64,000 nucleotides of DNA from Anaeramoeba flamelloides (lineage: Eukaryota > Metamonada > Anaeramoebidae), in contig JANTQA010000016.1 in assembly GCA_027625915.1 (NCBI GenBank), positions 811,001 to 875,000 on the forward strand, read 5' to 3'. Shown here one piece after another: positions 47,601-58,490 of the stretch. The number at the start of each line of letters is the position of its first letter. Positions within the stretch are counted from its first letter, which is position 1. Below the pieces are notes generated by a model that searched no databases, was not told the origin of the DNA, and saw only the letters and a program-made list of their open reading frames with translations. Position numbers and translations under genes: made by a program.

Positions 47601-50600
47601 TTGAAATAATTACTTTAAACGAACAATTATCTTTAGAATATTTTTTGGATATTCAATTACAAATTTTTGATTCAAATAAAAAGCAAATCACAATAGTTTA
47701 TCAAAATGAATATAATATCCAATTACAATTTAAATCAACTGAAAAATTAAAAAAATTTAAAGCACTATTCTTTGAAAATTTAATTAATTTTAATACTCAA
47801 TTTTTTTGTATTGGAACCAAATTTAAGAATTTAAGAATCAATAATTGGACTACAAATAAAAAAAACAATCATAAGCACTCCAAGGGCAGCCGTGGTGGCA
47901 GTAGAAGCAGTAATAGTAATACCAATAATAACACCACTACAGGCACTCATACAAATAGTACTACAACTAATAATATGAAGAAGAAAAAGGATGCAATTAT
48001 TATCCTTTCAATTAATAATTTAAAAATTATTTATATTAAAAAAATTAAAAGAAAAAACAGATTAATTGGGACTGTTAATAAATATAGAGCTTCAATTCAA
48101 AATATTGACACGGAATTTTCTAATATATATTCTTCCACTAGGCAAGATTTAAGAATTGAGATAACTTTGAATAACCAAAGGCAATTATTGATAGATTTCC
48201 AATCCTCTAAAGATTTAAATTTGTTCATGCAAAATTATAATTTAATTTGCTTATTGAAAACTCCAGTTAATGATACTAATACCGATAATAATATTTTCAA
48301 TAACCATATAAAGAAAAATGGGCTCAGCCAAACTATTAACAAACATAAAAATATGAACAACAACAATAGCAACGTTGGTTTCCATAACATAAATAAAGGC
48401 ATTGGAAATGATTTGGACGCAAATTATGATCAATTTGACATAGTTTTTAAAAATCAAACACTGAAAAAAATATTAAATAAAGGCAAAATTCGACTTTTTC
48501 AAAAAAAATTACAGATTGTTATTAACAATAAAATAAAAAGCGAAATTTTAATTAAAAGTATTTTATTTTTTATCCTCGAAAGCCATCGAAAATTATTAAA
48601 AATATCCTACTTTGATCCAAAAATTAACCAAATCCGAAACACCTTTTTAGAATTTAATACACCTTTAGAAAAAAGTTTTTTTTTGTGGAAGTTTTCCCAT
48701 TACCAAAAGCAAATCTTTAAAAATGATCACCAATTGGATTCCGCAGAAATTATTGAATCTTTAAATTCAATATTGGAATATACTATTTATCATCAAGATG
48801 CAAATGGAAACGAAAATATGCAATTGCAATTAATTTTATTAGACAAGTATTTGGCTGTGAAGACAAAAACAAACAGCTTACAATGCAAATATAAAAATGT
48901 CAAATTAAATCATTTGAATGATCAGGATCAAACCATTGTGAATTTGAAACTAATCCACCCCATTGGAACAACTTTAAATAAAGTTTCCTTTTCTGCCAAG
49001 TTCTCAAATTTAGGTTCAACAAATGAATTTGTTAATCTGTTTAATTTCAATCGTGATTATTCCGAGAATGATGATATCTCAAAAATACGATTTCAAAAAA
49101 AGGTTAATTATTCTTTCAACTTCGAAGACCAAAATAATGATTTTAAAGTTCGCTTTTTAGATCAAGATCGGAAATTTAAAAATAATGGCTTCATTAGATT
49201 TGATTTTAATAGAAACCAAATTATCATTTTGATATTGCCCAAATTTACTCAAATTTTAAACCATAAAAATATTTTAAATTCCTATATCATTAGGCATCCC
49301 TCGAATGATCGTTTATTACGACTGAATTCTCAAAAATTCGATGAATTCATTTTTTTGACATCGAGCAAAAAAAGAACAGCACAGCTTAAGGAAAAAATGA
49401 GATTAATGAAAAGGCAACTTCAATCGGGCTTGAATACAAATAAAAGGAGACGCCATTTATCTGGTGGCGGCACAAATTCCGGCTCCGGCTCCGGCTCCGG
49501 CTCCGGTTATGATTCTGATTCTGATTCTGATTCTGATTATGGCCATGATGGGAAGTATGATAATAATGATGGAGGGGGAGGAGGCGATGAAGATAATATC
49601 TCTTCAATTATTAAAAAGGTAAATAAAAATCTGAAGGATAGTAATTTTGATCAAAAAAAAAATAGTCATAAGGTCAATAGCAAATATGACAACGACGAGG
49701 GCCACTATAATGATATTAATAGCAAATATGATGATAATAATAAGACGGGCAATGTTAATAAGAGTAGGAACAAGAATAATAAGCAAGAATATAATAAAGA
49801 TGAAAAAAAAAGAACTTTGAATAAAGAAAAAACAGCAAGCTTAATAATGAAATTAAAAAATAGAACAAAGCCAATAGTTTATAAAATTGAATTTTTGAAT
49901 AATAAATTAATAAATAATTCTAATGGGAGGCTTGGAATCTATTATAATAAAAGAAGGTTGCTAATTTATCAAAATCAAAAATCAAAATACAGTATTTATT
50001 TAAAGCCAAATTCAAATGAAATTGATATCGCTTTATCAAATTCAAAATGGGACGTAATAAAATTAACATATCAAAAGGAAGAAAAGGGATCAAGGAAAAA
50101 AATAAATTGGAGAATTAAATTTGAATCCTTACAACAAAAAAATAATTTCATTGAGATCATTAAAATTTTGACAAACTACAATAAATATAAAAAAATTAAG
50201 AATAATACCGTTAGGAAAAATATAAAGAACCATAACCACAAACACAGTCAGAGGCGGAGCCTTGATAGCCATAACAGCGATTTGCATTCAAAAAAGCAAA
50301 AGAGAGAATTGAAAAAAACAATAAAATCAGAAAATAAAGACTTGGACCTATTTGAAGAAAACACAGTCAAGGAAAAAATCTATGAATTTATTTTAAACGA
50401 TAAAGGAAATTTTGTTGAACAAGGTAGGATAATTTTGAAAGGGAAAAAGGGTTATATTAAATTCCTTGGATCAAATACAATCGAAAAAATTGACTTTAAT
50501 GGTATAGGCTTATGGAGATCAAATAATCAACCAAAGGTAGTTTCTTTAAATATGTCAAATTATAGAAATTTCACCTTTGTTTTGTTCTCCAAAGAAATTG

Positions 50601-50653
50601 CTCTCGACTTGTTTCAAAACCTTCATTCAATTAAAAATAAATTGAATAATTAA
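44693..50653 (+). CDS. 1986-residue protein built of about ten PH-like modules
   Basis: A single open frame starting at ATG 44693 (MTSTSVKINKRLNKKKYYSR), without introns although neighbouring genes have them. No enzyme motif, signal peptide or membrane segment is seen. Regions of about 90-110 residues recur with one layout: several short beta-like strands of alternating hydrophobics, then a final amphipathic helix ending in L..F. The clearest lie at about 67-175, 842-940 (FFQFQLYDSLWNILNPVWIK at its start), 942-1034 (IEFQIYIKTQDNVEKGQITL), 1246-1341, 1359-1456, 1470-1579, 1727-1831 and 1894-1986 (IYEFILNDKGNFVEQGRIIL). Others at about 176-379, 500-800 and 1035-1188 have long insertions. That layout suits PH-like folds, so a membrane- or protein-scaffold role is possible. 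Low-complexity inserts include an Asn/Asp tract (about 422-493), a Lys/Glu tract (about 629-679) and GSGSGSGSG/DSDSDSDS (about 1593-1640). Family not recognised; the PH-like call is inference from pattern. Confidence 0.8.
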   Translation: MTSTSVKINKRLNKKKYYSRKALLFFCQFSEHKLNNKKQFFLFSKKQTFYRTKEQKNITLIVQKNFAYGFVKFKVTLFRGQTNSNSNLLSNNTIFDFKLTPTHLILQKKGFTRQGISVLYSNDPKPTIQHSKSNNRLFTFSVGKSQVRLLSETSSEREILLKSFRMFEYYHLERPENILIQGKILGINTELDAITLRCYKNGIAEFPIRTAVNLELNKKFQNRSADNNSRQNIQEKVTHLSQKKSQTVKVHPKKKFDQKNPQASNTMNQKIKLHLLEQNKINKNHSEFLVFTRDKIQIQKKNEYNKILRKSWRFSEYDIKDLSSSSRNEPLSLKFIRKSKEQKFQNKMQDNELIITCEESFTRELIRRLVCSFYDLDVPDEEQESIQRPKKEKKSLLIFNEYNTNRIIPINESNYSFNETNLELNNNKNNNNNNNNDDDQDKNKNSNTINNNSQGNDHVNINNDDDNDDDNDDDDDDDDEDDDNEDNDDNDGSYTGNDFNKNSNLHLVRKKYNVQKTFFGEFSLRGEGLILQNRLKYPSSLESLINSKFLHHKDKNQRTNMNKIISGITQNQKGCRFPAQLIKIIHYHKNSNKRKRNNRQKMDNKKTNIEIILKTKKFEIYKCNDNSNKNEKEKMKEKTKKSGEEKEKEKETEKEKETEKEREKEKEKEKEKRRGKEKKIISLNYSDQQLIFLHPYYLNYFLLIIPNNINFNELTSNNNREDSYKFFLIMSKKRDLICNTWISFQKGYLSSNNLKEFNFPPQQFLHIFSPNKIFTNYNLNLLNKETSSTNGNNNKNINNNSFFSIIEYNSKKLQSINYLIENNIKDKKEFEQKIKKIKKRGKKPIFFQFQLYDSLWNILNPVWIKLYHNHFEIKINNDLILQRFYSFSSKIIKIKNNQLFFRFNIDEKRFLLLKGASKFIINTFSENFLAMRNEWYKLQNVDLLPIEFQIYIKTQDNVEKGQITLFKDKFEIITLNEQLSLEYFLDIQLQIFDSNKKQITIVYQNEYNIQLQFKSTEKLKKFKALFFENLINFNTQFFCIGTKFKNLRINNWTTNKKNNHKHSKGSRGGSRSSNSNTNNNTTTGTHTNSTTTNNMKKKKDAIIILSINNLKIIYIKKIKRKNRLIGTVNKYRASIQNIDTEFSNIYSSTRQDLRIEITLNNQRQLLIDFQSSKDLNLFMQNYNLICLLKTPVNDTNTDNNIFNNHIKKNGLSQTINKHKNMNNNNSNVGFHNINKGIGNDLDANYDQFDIVFKNQTLKKILNKGKIRLFQKKLQIVINNKIKSEILIKSILFFILESHRKLLKISYFDPKINQIRNTFLEFNTPLEKSFFLWKFSHYQKQIFKNDHQLDSAEIIESLNSILEYTIYHQDANGNENMQLQLILLDKYLAVKTKTNSLQCKYKNVKLNHLNDQDQTIVNLKLIHPIGTTLNKVSFSAKFSNLGSTNEFVNLFNFNRDYSENDDISKIRFQKKVNYSFNFEDQNNDFKVRFLDQDRKFKNNGFIRFDFNRNQIIILILPKFTQILNHKNILNSYIIRHPSNDRLLRLNSQKFDEFIFLTSSKKRTAQLKEKMRLMKRQLQSGLNTNKRRRHLSGGGTNSGSGSGSGSGYDSDSDSDSDYGHDGKYDNNDGGGGGDEDNISSIIKKVNKNLKDSNFDQKKNSHKVNSKYDNDEGHYNDINSKYDDNNKTGNVNKSRNKNNKQEYNKDEKKRTLNKEKTASLIMKLKNRTKPIVYKIEFLNNKLINNSNGRLGIYYNKRRLLIYQNQKSKYSIYLKPNSNEIDIALSNSKWDVIKLTYQKEEKGSRKKINWRIKFESLQQKNNFIEIIKILTNYNKYKKIKNNTVRKNIKNHNHKHSQRRSLDSHNSDLHSKKQKRELKKTIKSENKDLDLFEENTVKEKIYEFILNDKGNFVEQGRIILKGKKGYIKFLGSNTIEKIDFNGIGLWRSNNQPKVVSLNMSNYRNFTFVLFSKEIALDLFQNLHSIKNKLNN

Positions 50654-51400
50654 TACATTTCTTGAATTATTTTGAATAATTATAATATTTAGTAGTTTTT
50701 ATAAATAGGTGTTTTTTTGTTTTTTTTTTTTTTTATTTTTAATCTCTGATTTTCTTTTTCTTTTTCATTTTTTTTTTTCTTTTATGTATTCATCTAATTA
50801 TTATGTTACAATTAATTTAGATCTAATAAGTTAATTAAATACTAAAATAAAAATTTATATGGATATTAAATCCAATTTTAATTTATATATATATATGTAT
50901 GTATGTATGTATATATATTTTTAATTATTATATTTTGATATCTCAAATCCTAAATAAAAAAATTTACTGTTGTTATGTTCAGAAAATTAAAAATTAGGTA
51001 CCTTTTTTCAAATAATTTTAAAGACAACACATAAATAGATATAAACACTTGAAGATATTTGTATTTTTTGAAAATTAAAAAAAATCTTGTTTAGATCTTT
51101 TATATATTTTTTTTTTTTTTGTAAATTGTGGCTTGGTAAATTAAATAGAAGAGTTAACAACATTTAAACAATTTCTGTATTTTAAGTTTATTTTTTAAAA
51201 TCAAAAGCTTTTGGATATTTCTACTATAAAACCAACAAAAGCAACCTAAACTCTTTTTCGGTTATAGGAAATCAGTTTTATTGAAGAAATAGAATATTTT
51301 CTATGAGTTTAATTCATTATTCTTCTCAAAATTCAAAATTATTTTTTAGATCTGATCATTTTTTGAATTAGATAATTTTTTTTTTCTTTTGTTTTTAATA

Positions 51401-51432
<32 letters not shown>

Positions 51433-54400
51433 TTTTTAATTTAGCCCTATTCTTCTTTTCTTTTCTCGTTTTTTTATAAATATAATCAATTTTTTTTTAT
51501 TGTTTTACTTATTTATTTTTATCAAAGAAAGTCAATTTAAAAAAAAAAATACTATGAAAATCCAAATTATTAACGTAAAGATAATTGATGCTCTGTTATT
51601 TCATTTAAAATGGTTGTCTGTATTATTTGAAAATCTTATTATCAAAAATTTTAATTTTTAAGAAATTGAGAATATCTTTACATAACCTTCCAATAAAAGT
51701 TGTCCAATTTTTTTTTAACTATTTTATTTTCTTTTTGGGAAATTAATAGTTTGTAAAGGTATTTCTTTAATTTATAGTTAGCTGAAACCAAAGATTATCA
51801 TATCTCTTAATTCTAAACACTTTTATGTGGGTTAATCGTAAAATAAATTGAATGTTATAGGACTACCCATTCTGTGAAAATATTTGAAAATTGTAATTGA
51901 AGAATTAATTCAAATAAAAAACAATTAATAAACAACTAATGGATAATACAATCGATGTTACCCAGAACAAGATAAAGAATCATTAATTATCTTGCTTTTG
52001 GTTAATAATGAAGAAAATTCTGACTCTTTATAGTAATTTTGAATACAAAAATGTAGAAATTAGGGAAATGTCCAAGAAAATGTAAGGAAAAGTGCTGTCT
52101 TGTGTTTTCAAGTAAAAAGAGCACCTTCAAGTATTATAGAATGTTACCAAGGGACACCAGATGCCTATTTTTTTTATTCTTATTTTTGTTTTGAAAATCT
52201 AGTGATTTTCTTTAGGTTTTTTTTACTTTAGAAATAAACCGAAAATTTTAATAAATTTTCGGTTTATTTCTAAAGTAAAAAAAACCTAGAACACTTTACA
52301 AAAATAACAAGAAAACTCAAGAAAACTTAATGAACTTTTCCAGAATTCACAAGAATAGAGAGAAATAAAAGATTTTAATGAATTCTTTTAAATTTTGGAA
52401 AACTAAACTAAAGTGTCCATCGAGTGCCTAGATTGTCCAGAATTCAGAAGGATAGAGAAAAATCAAAGATTTTACTCAATTCTGTTAAATTACAAAAATC
52501 TAAAGGTATTTATCTTGATTTAATATGATATATCTAAAAAAGATTTTGGTTTTACATATTAACAGAAAATTCAAGAAAACTTGTGGGAAACTTTTTTTTT
52601 GATTTTGGAAAAAAAAAAAAAAAAAAAAAAATTCTTTTAATTTAAAAAATAAAAAAAAAACCAAAATATAAGTGCCTCAGTTTTTTTTAATTTAAGAAAT
52701 AAACCGATAATTAAATAAATTTTCAGTTTATTTCTCAAATTAAAAAAAAACTAATAGCTGAAAGAGGAATATAATTTCATTTTTTCAAAATAAAATAAAA
52801 ATAAATTGAATTTTTCCATTTTGACTGGATAAATTTAAATAAAATCGGATTAATTATTTTAATTAACTATTAAATTTATTCTTTTAAAGAAGTTAAACAC
52901 TTTTTTTCTTTTTCTGTTGAAAAGTATTAATTTAGAAAGAAATTTTACGAAGTAGTGATTATTTTTACTAATTAATATTTCAATACAAATCTCGGCCAAT
53001 AAAAATAAAAATTAAAGTATAGGTGATTTAATTAGTGAATCTATATTTGATAGAAGTTTAACAAAATTTATCAAAGAAATTTAGATTTATTAAGAAAAAA
53101 AAATTGTTTTTCTTTAAAGTTTAAAAAAAGTGGGTTTTTAATTGTCAAAAATTTTAAAAACAAAATGAAAAAAATAGCAAAAAAATTCTCAAAATTGTTA
53201 TATTTTATTCACAACGATATTGATTGTATTTTAATTCATATTGAAAGAATAAAAATGATTTTGAATTTTGAGGATGTGTATACTAATTTTCAAATAAATC
53301 TTTAAGAAAAATTATTTTTTGAAATAAATCAATTTTTATTATATTAAAACATAGTTAATTTGTAATTATTAGTAAATAACTTTTTATTTAATTAAAATGA
53401 TTAAAACTGCCGTTCTGAAAGTAAAATATATAATTTCGAATCAATATGTCGAATAAATTATTTTTTTTAGTTAACCACAAGAATTATATCAAAAAAGAAA
53501 CAAATGATCTTTTTATTAATTTCACTATCTCAAAGACTTGTTATTGGGAAATAATGATAGAAATCTAAAAAGATAAAAAAATTTATGATAATTTATGAAA
53601 TAAAGGGCTTTTAGAGGTTTTTTTTCCGAAAAAATGGGAAAAAAAATTGAACTCACAGAAAAAATACATATCTTATTTAGGTATTTCTCTTTTGATCAGA
53701 ATTTTTTGAAACCTACAAAATTTGTATGTAGAGAATATTACCAATAAAATATTTTATAATTTTCGACTGTTTTTTACGTAGGTACTGATTCCTTCATTGA
53801 TAAAAAAAAAGATTTTTTAAAAAATTAAATAATTAACAAAGGAAAATACTTGAAAAATTAGTTTTTATATTTAGTAACTAAATCGTAAATACAAATCTTG
53901 CTATTAGAATGAAAAAATAAATCTTTCTATTTTGATCCAAATAATCATGAACCAAGTAGGACTCAAAAATTCAAAATTAGTTACTATTAGAAGTTTTAAA
54001 TATGAATTATGAAATACTGTCAGACTATTATTTTGAGTTTGAATTTTGAGATTTATAAAAATAAATAATTAAAAAAAAAAATTTCCAAATGAAAATTATT
54101 AAAAGTGATCATGAGTAAAAAATCTAATAATTTATTGTTTAGTAATATTTATAATGGATTTTTTAGAGATAACTTAACCAGGGAGTAAGAGTCTGTTTAA
54201 CACTTAATTACAAAATTCTTGATTATAAATGAATCTTTTATATGTAAATTACCAAAAGATTTTTCAAAAAAAGGATAAAACATTCCAAATAGAGAAAATT
54301 TTTATTCTTTGATAATGATTCGAGAGAATTGTTAATTACTTAGAATTACAATGACCCTTGAAACACAAATAACTTGGAATGGATTTGTTTTGTTGACCAT

Positions 54401-54806
54401 ATTTTTGGTATTTTTGGATAATTATAATGTACCAAAAACAAAGTGAAAAAGTATTTTTGAACCACACCACAACCTTATTTCACAATAAAATTGATTTTGT
54501 TGAAATTTCACAAACTTGAACAGATTTGTACTGTCTTTTTCTTTTTCAGTTAATAGTTTTATTGGCTGAAATAACAAAGACTCCAAGATCTACTTTTTTA
54601 ACGAAGGAGGAAAACCAAAAAAAAAGAATTGTACCTTTTGAAAAGAATATTAGTCAGCATAAAGTGAATGAAACAAATCTACAAATTAAAACGAAAACCT
54701 CAAACTTAATTTTGAAATCTGATAAGTCTTACATCAGTAATTCATTTTTTTATTTTCATTCATTTCAAAATCATATTTTTCAATTTTTCAAACAACAATT
54801 CTTTCA
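50654..54806. other. intergenic stretch and TMEM128 upstream region
   Basis: Contains GTATGTATGTAT-type repeats near 50896, T-rich runs near 51390-51440 and a hairpin cluster (52190-52755). A frame open from 54526 to 54810 has no ATG and ends at the TMEM128 start codon; a CTTTTTCTTTTTCAG acceptor-like site at about 54548 suggests it is part of a spliced 5'UTR. Confidence 0.55.
52190..52755. repeat. snap-back hairpin cluster (CCTAGG family), copy 2
   Basis: Three or more hairpin modules in a row. One has arms TTTACTTTAGAAATAAACCG and its complement around AAAATTTTAATAAATTTT (about 52220-52290). A second reads AGAATTCACAAGAATAGAGA and onward to AATTCTTTTAAATTTTGGAA. A third repeats that type from about 52437 (CCAGAATTCAGAAGGATAGA). 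A fourth has arms TTTAATTTAAGAAATAAACC and complement (about 52682-52750). GTGCCTAG/GTGCCTC phrases separate modules. Confidence 0.7.
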
Positions 54807-55331
54807 ATGACATCCACAGGTTTAAGACAAAGAAAATCACAATTCACTCAGGTTCAAAATTTTTTAAATTCAGATGAATTAGTAAAACTAACAGACGATC
54901 TCGAAAAATCAAGAAACTCACCAGAAGCAAAACGAAGAAGAAAGCTCTGGAAAAAAGTAAGAAATTATCTTGAAACTGCATTCTTAACAATCACTAGCTT
55001 TGCAATTTTTTATTGGGGTGGATTATGGTCGAACGTTACATCTGCAGATATTGTCTCTAAATGGCTGTTTTTATTTGTAATTGCCTTCTTGGCATTCATT
55101 ATTAACATTGTTTATTATAGCTATTATATTCCTTATAAAACAAAAAAAGAATTTGATACCGATGCATACTTTAAAGAAAACCCATATGCTTGGATCACTC
55201 CAATCGTGACAGGTCTTTTGTCCATGATCTTCTTTATTCTTACGCTTTGGAAGTTTTATTCATATAAATCCATTCTGATCTTTATTGTTTTAATTTTGAC
55301 TAGTTTAAATTGGCTGCCATATTTACCATAA
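54807..55331 (+). CDS. TMEM128: TMEM128-like four-TM protein
   Basis: A 174-residue product, close to the 165 of human TMEM128, an ER-associated four-pass protein of poorly known function. It starts MTSTGLRQRKSQFTQVQNFL, and the N-terminal 55 residues are hydrophilic and basic. Hydrophobic helices are at about 57-74, 86-107, 128-150 and 154-172. The best family match is in the second half: NPYAWITPIVTGLLSMIFFI then LTLWKFYSYKSILIFIV, against human YPALIPITTASFIAAGICFN and IALWHVWSFFTPLLLF (from memory). The P-x3-IPI/ITPI turn, the LW followed by an aromatic-rich loop and the final helix all align. No intron in the coding part. The symbol follows this similarity and is not proof of orthology. 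Confidence 0.8.
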   Translation: MTSTGLRQRKSQFTQVQNFLNSDELVKLTDDLEKSRNSPEAKRRRKLWKKVRNYLETAFLTITSFAIFYWGGLWSNVTSADIVSKWLFLFVIAFLAFIINIVYYSYYIPYKTKKEFDTDAYFKENPYAWITPIVTGLLSMIFFILTLWKFYSYKSILIFIVLILTSLNWLPYLP

Positions 55332-57149
55332 TATCTTGTTAAGGTAATAACGTGATAGCGTAATACCACAACAGTATAATATAATACAATAAGACCATAA
55401 GACCAAAAAATAAAAAAAACATTTAATCGTGTAATTTTCCATCATATTTTATAAAAAGAAAAAAAATTTTAATAAAATCAATATATTGTAATAAATTGGA
55501 TCGTTATCGGTTCGTTTTAAAATTTTAATTCACCTTTTTATTATTTCACTTTTTCTTTTTGATATTTTTTTTTCACTTTTTAGTTTTTCCTTCAAAATCA
55601 AAAATAAATTTTATTTTTGAATAATGGGAGTAAATAAATAAATAACATTTTTTATACATTTAGTTCTTTTATTGTTTTTTTAAGGTGCTTAATACTTTTT
55701 GTTGTTAAATAAAAAGAACATAATTTTCATTCAGCTTTCGAAATAAAAGGTTTTAAAAAACTCTAAATTTTCAATTTTTTAATTCCTAAATCAAACTTTT
55801 GGTATTTTAATTTTCGTTTTAGAAGTAGGGACTTTTGGTGGATTATTATAATTCTTGGAATGTGTTTTTTGGAAAGCTGACTGAAAATTTTGATCTTTTT
55901 ATTATACAATTAATTGTACTATTGTAATTCTTGTAGAGTAATGAGTTTTTTTTTGATTTAAAAGAAGATAGTTGAATTATTGATTCTACTCAATTCTTTA
56001 GGGACTAGGTTTTGAGAATTTAAAGAGGGAAATTGAAAAGAAAAACCCTCTTAAGAGAATACCAAAATTACAGTTAATTTATCCATTAGGAATTTCTTTT
56101 ACAAAAAATTTATTAAATTTTCACAAATTCCAACAATTTTCACAATTTTACTTTTCAGATCCTTTCAATTTTGGATTTACAATTTCATAACTTCGATATC
56201 GAATCAATAAACATAAATAAATTCAAAAGCTGTTTTAAAAATTTTTATAGTCACTTTCACTAGTTTGATATGTTTTACAATTTGAATATGTTCATAAAAA
56301 GCCCTTAAAACAAGATATTTTTTTAAAAAATTTTCATTTAAAATATGTTTTTGAAAATTTTGTTTTTTTGTTGATTTTTTAGCTTTAAAATCAGTAATTT
56401 TTTTGTTGAATTTCTTCAGAATGAAAATTATTTTTGAGAATCGAATGTAAAATAAGAAAATAACTAAAAAACTCTCCAGAGTGGAATTTGGTACCTAAAA
56501 TACTGGAAAGACCTATTAATTTTTATTTTAGATTTTTTATTTTAATTCAATATGTGATTCATTGTAAAATTAAAAAAAGAATATAATAGTTGTTAAAAGT
56601 TGTTTCCTCATATTGTCAATTGGAAAATAAAAAAGTACTCTTAATAAAATTGTCTATTCAAAATCATTGTTATCTATTTTTAATGTATAGTTTTTTTTTT
56701 TTTGGTTAAGCATCAATTATTAAGAGAGTACCATTACAATTTTGAAAATCTCTTCAATATTCTATTTCGTTATTATTAAATGTTTTCCAATATTAAAGAA
56801 CGGTGTTTAATGAAAAGGGAAAAAATAATAAATTTTAAACCTAAATATTGATAAAACTTTAAAATCAAATCAATTATTCAAAATATAGTATTAAGGAATT
56901 GGACTTGAAAAAAAGAAACCTTTAAAAAAAAACTTTAAAAAAGTAAAAGCAAATTTTAAAAAAATCAAGATGATTTTTAGCCAATAACAATTAGCAAAGG
57001 GGGTAAAATTGGAAATGTTTAAATGGATCTATATATTAGACAATTATTTTATGGGTTAGTTATTTTCGATCTAACCCAAAAGATTTCAACTAGATAGATA
57101 TTTGGATAAATAAAAAAGTCACATATTTTTTAAAAATTAATCTACGCTC

Positions 57150-57359
57150 TACTTCCATCTTAAAACTCAGAAATTTCACAAATTATCTAAAGGGTGTTCT
57201 TATGTTTATCATATGAATCGAACAAAAACAAATTCTTGCAATTTATGTAAAAAATATTTTAACCTAGATAGAAATGAAGATTACGATCATTTTTTATGGG
57301 GGTGCCCATTCAATAAAGAAAATCGAATAATTTGGATACAAGATTTAAATTCAAATTAA
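57150..57359 (+). mobile_element. LINE tail (C-x2-C-x13-H-x4-C family), copy 3, plus strand
   Basis: The plus strand reads KTNSCNLCKKYFNLDRNEDY, then DHFLWGCPFNKENRIIWIQD and a TAA stop (57357-57359). The Cys-Cys-His-Cys spacing is identical to the copy at 14847, but the intervening residues differ, so it is a relative rather than a recent duplicate. Everything upstream of this tail is missing. Confidence 0.75.
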
Positions 57360-57574
57360 AAAAAATGATCAAGAGAATATATTTGTTATTTTTCTCTATC
57401 AAAAATATTAGAAAAAATATAAAAAATGATGCTATATTTTTCAGAATTACTTCACTTGTTATATTTGATATTATTCGATATAAATAATCAATATTTATTT
57501 TTTCGTTAGTTAATAATAAAGAGAATTATGATTATTTTATTGAAATTTCTAAAGAAAAATTTAGAAATTAGGAG

Positions 57575-57750
57575 AAGTGCCGTAGAGTGTCTGGTTTTTC
57601 CTGAATTCAAACATATAGAGAAAAATCAAAGATTTTACTCAAATATTTTTGAATTCTGTAAAAGATTACAGCAGTTTTGTTTTTAATTTAAGAAATAAAC
57701 CGAAAATTAAATAAATTTTCGGTTTTTTTCTTAAATTAATAAAAACTTAA
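57575..57750. repeat. snap-back hairpin cluster (CCTAGG family), copy 3
   Basis: One module of each type: CCTGAATTCAAACATATAGA through TTTTTGAATTCTG, then a hairpin with arms AATTTAAGAAATAAACCGAA and its complement around AATTAAATAAATTT. It ends where the large inverted repeat at 57753 begins. Confidence 0.7.
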
Positions 57751-57752
57751 GG

Positions 57753-58168
57753 ATTATCTAAAAAAAGGCCTCCACGACCGGTATAAGGGTCAAAAAATGA
57801 CTGAAATAAGCTCCTTTTCTCTTTAGATACAGAAGAACTATTAAATTTCAATTTTTTAAATATTGGAAAATCTACCTGATCAGATTCTGAATAGTAAATT
57901 AGTAGTGAAAACCTAATCCCAACTCTTTTTGTTCTAAGACAAGTATTGTCTAGTTTCGAATAAAAACCTCTAAAAAAAGCGAGTTAGAACAAAAAGGGTT
58001 GGTATTAGGTTTTCACTACTAATTTACTATTCAGAATCTGATCAGGTAGATTTTCCAATATTTAAAAAATTGAAATTTAATAGTTCTTCTGTATCTAAAG
58101 AGAAAAGGAGCTTATTTCAGTCATGTTTCGACCCTTACACCCCTCGTGGAGGCATTTTTTTAGATAAT
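57753..58168. repeat. 185-bp inverted repeat with a 46-bp loop
   Basis: The left arm (57753-57937) and right arm (57984-58168) are inverted copies with about nine mismatches, all near the outer and inner ends. Roughly the central 125 bp are identical. The outer ends read ATTATCTAAAAAAA then GCCTCCACGA, a phrase also found in the hairpin cluster at 3648. No open frame. A transcript would fold into a long double-stranded hairpin. Confidence 0.95.
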
Positions 58169-58394
58169 ACTTAATGAATTTAAGAGTAATTTGATTCCCT
58201 GCCTTCAAAATAAAATAAAAAATAATAATAAATGCTATCTCTTTTGTTTAAGGTTTATTCTCAGATAAATTGTTTATCAAAAAAAAAAAAATAATATATT
58301 AAATAATAGTACGAAATTTTCTTGAAATATTGATATAAATAAGATAAATAACCATATATATTTAAAAAAAAATTAATATTTCTTATTGATGGGG

Positions 58395-58490
58395 GGAGTG
58401 TAAATTATACTCTAGATACCTTTTTACTTAAATATCATCAAACATGATTTAAGTGTAAAATAATATATTTCACAATTGTTCAAGGGAAAG
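58395..58490 (-). mobile_element. short LINE tail fragment, copy 4
   Basis: Matches the left (3') ends of the other minus-strand LINE tails: GAGTGTAAATTATACTCTAG, then TTTACTTAAAT and TTTCACAATTGTT. Only about 100 bp survive. Confidence 0.5.

Noticed and set aside
54526-54810. Frame of 94 codons directly upstream of and overlapping the TMEM128 start
   Set aside because: No ATG in the frame; an acceptor-like site at its beginning makes it a likely 5'UTR exon.
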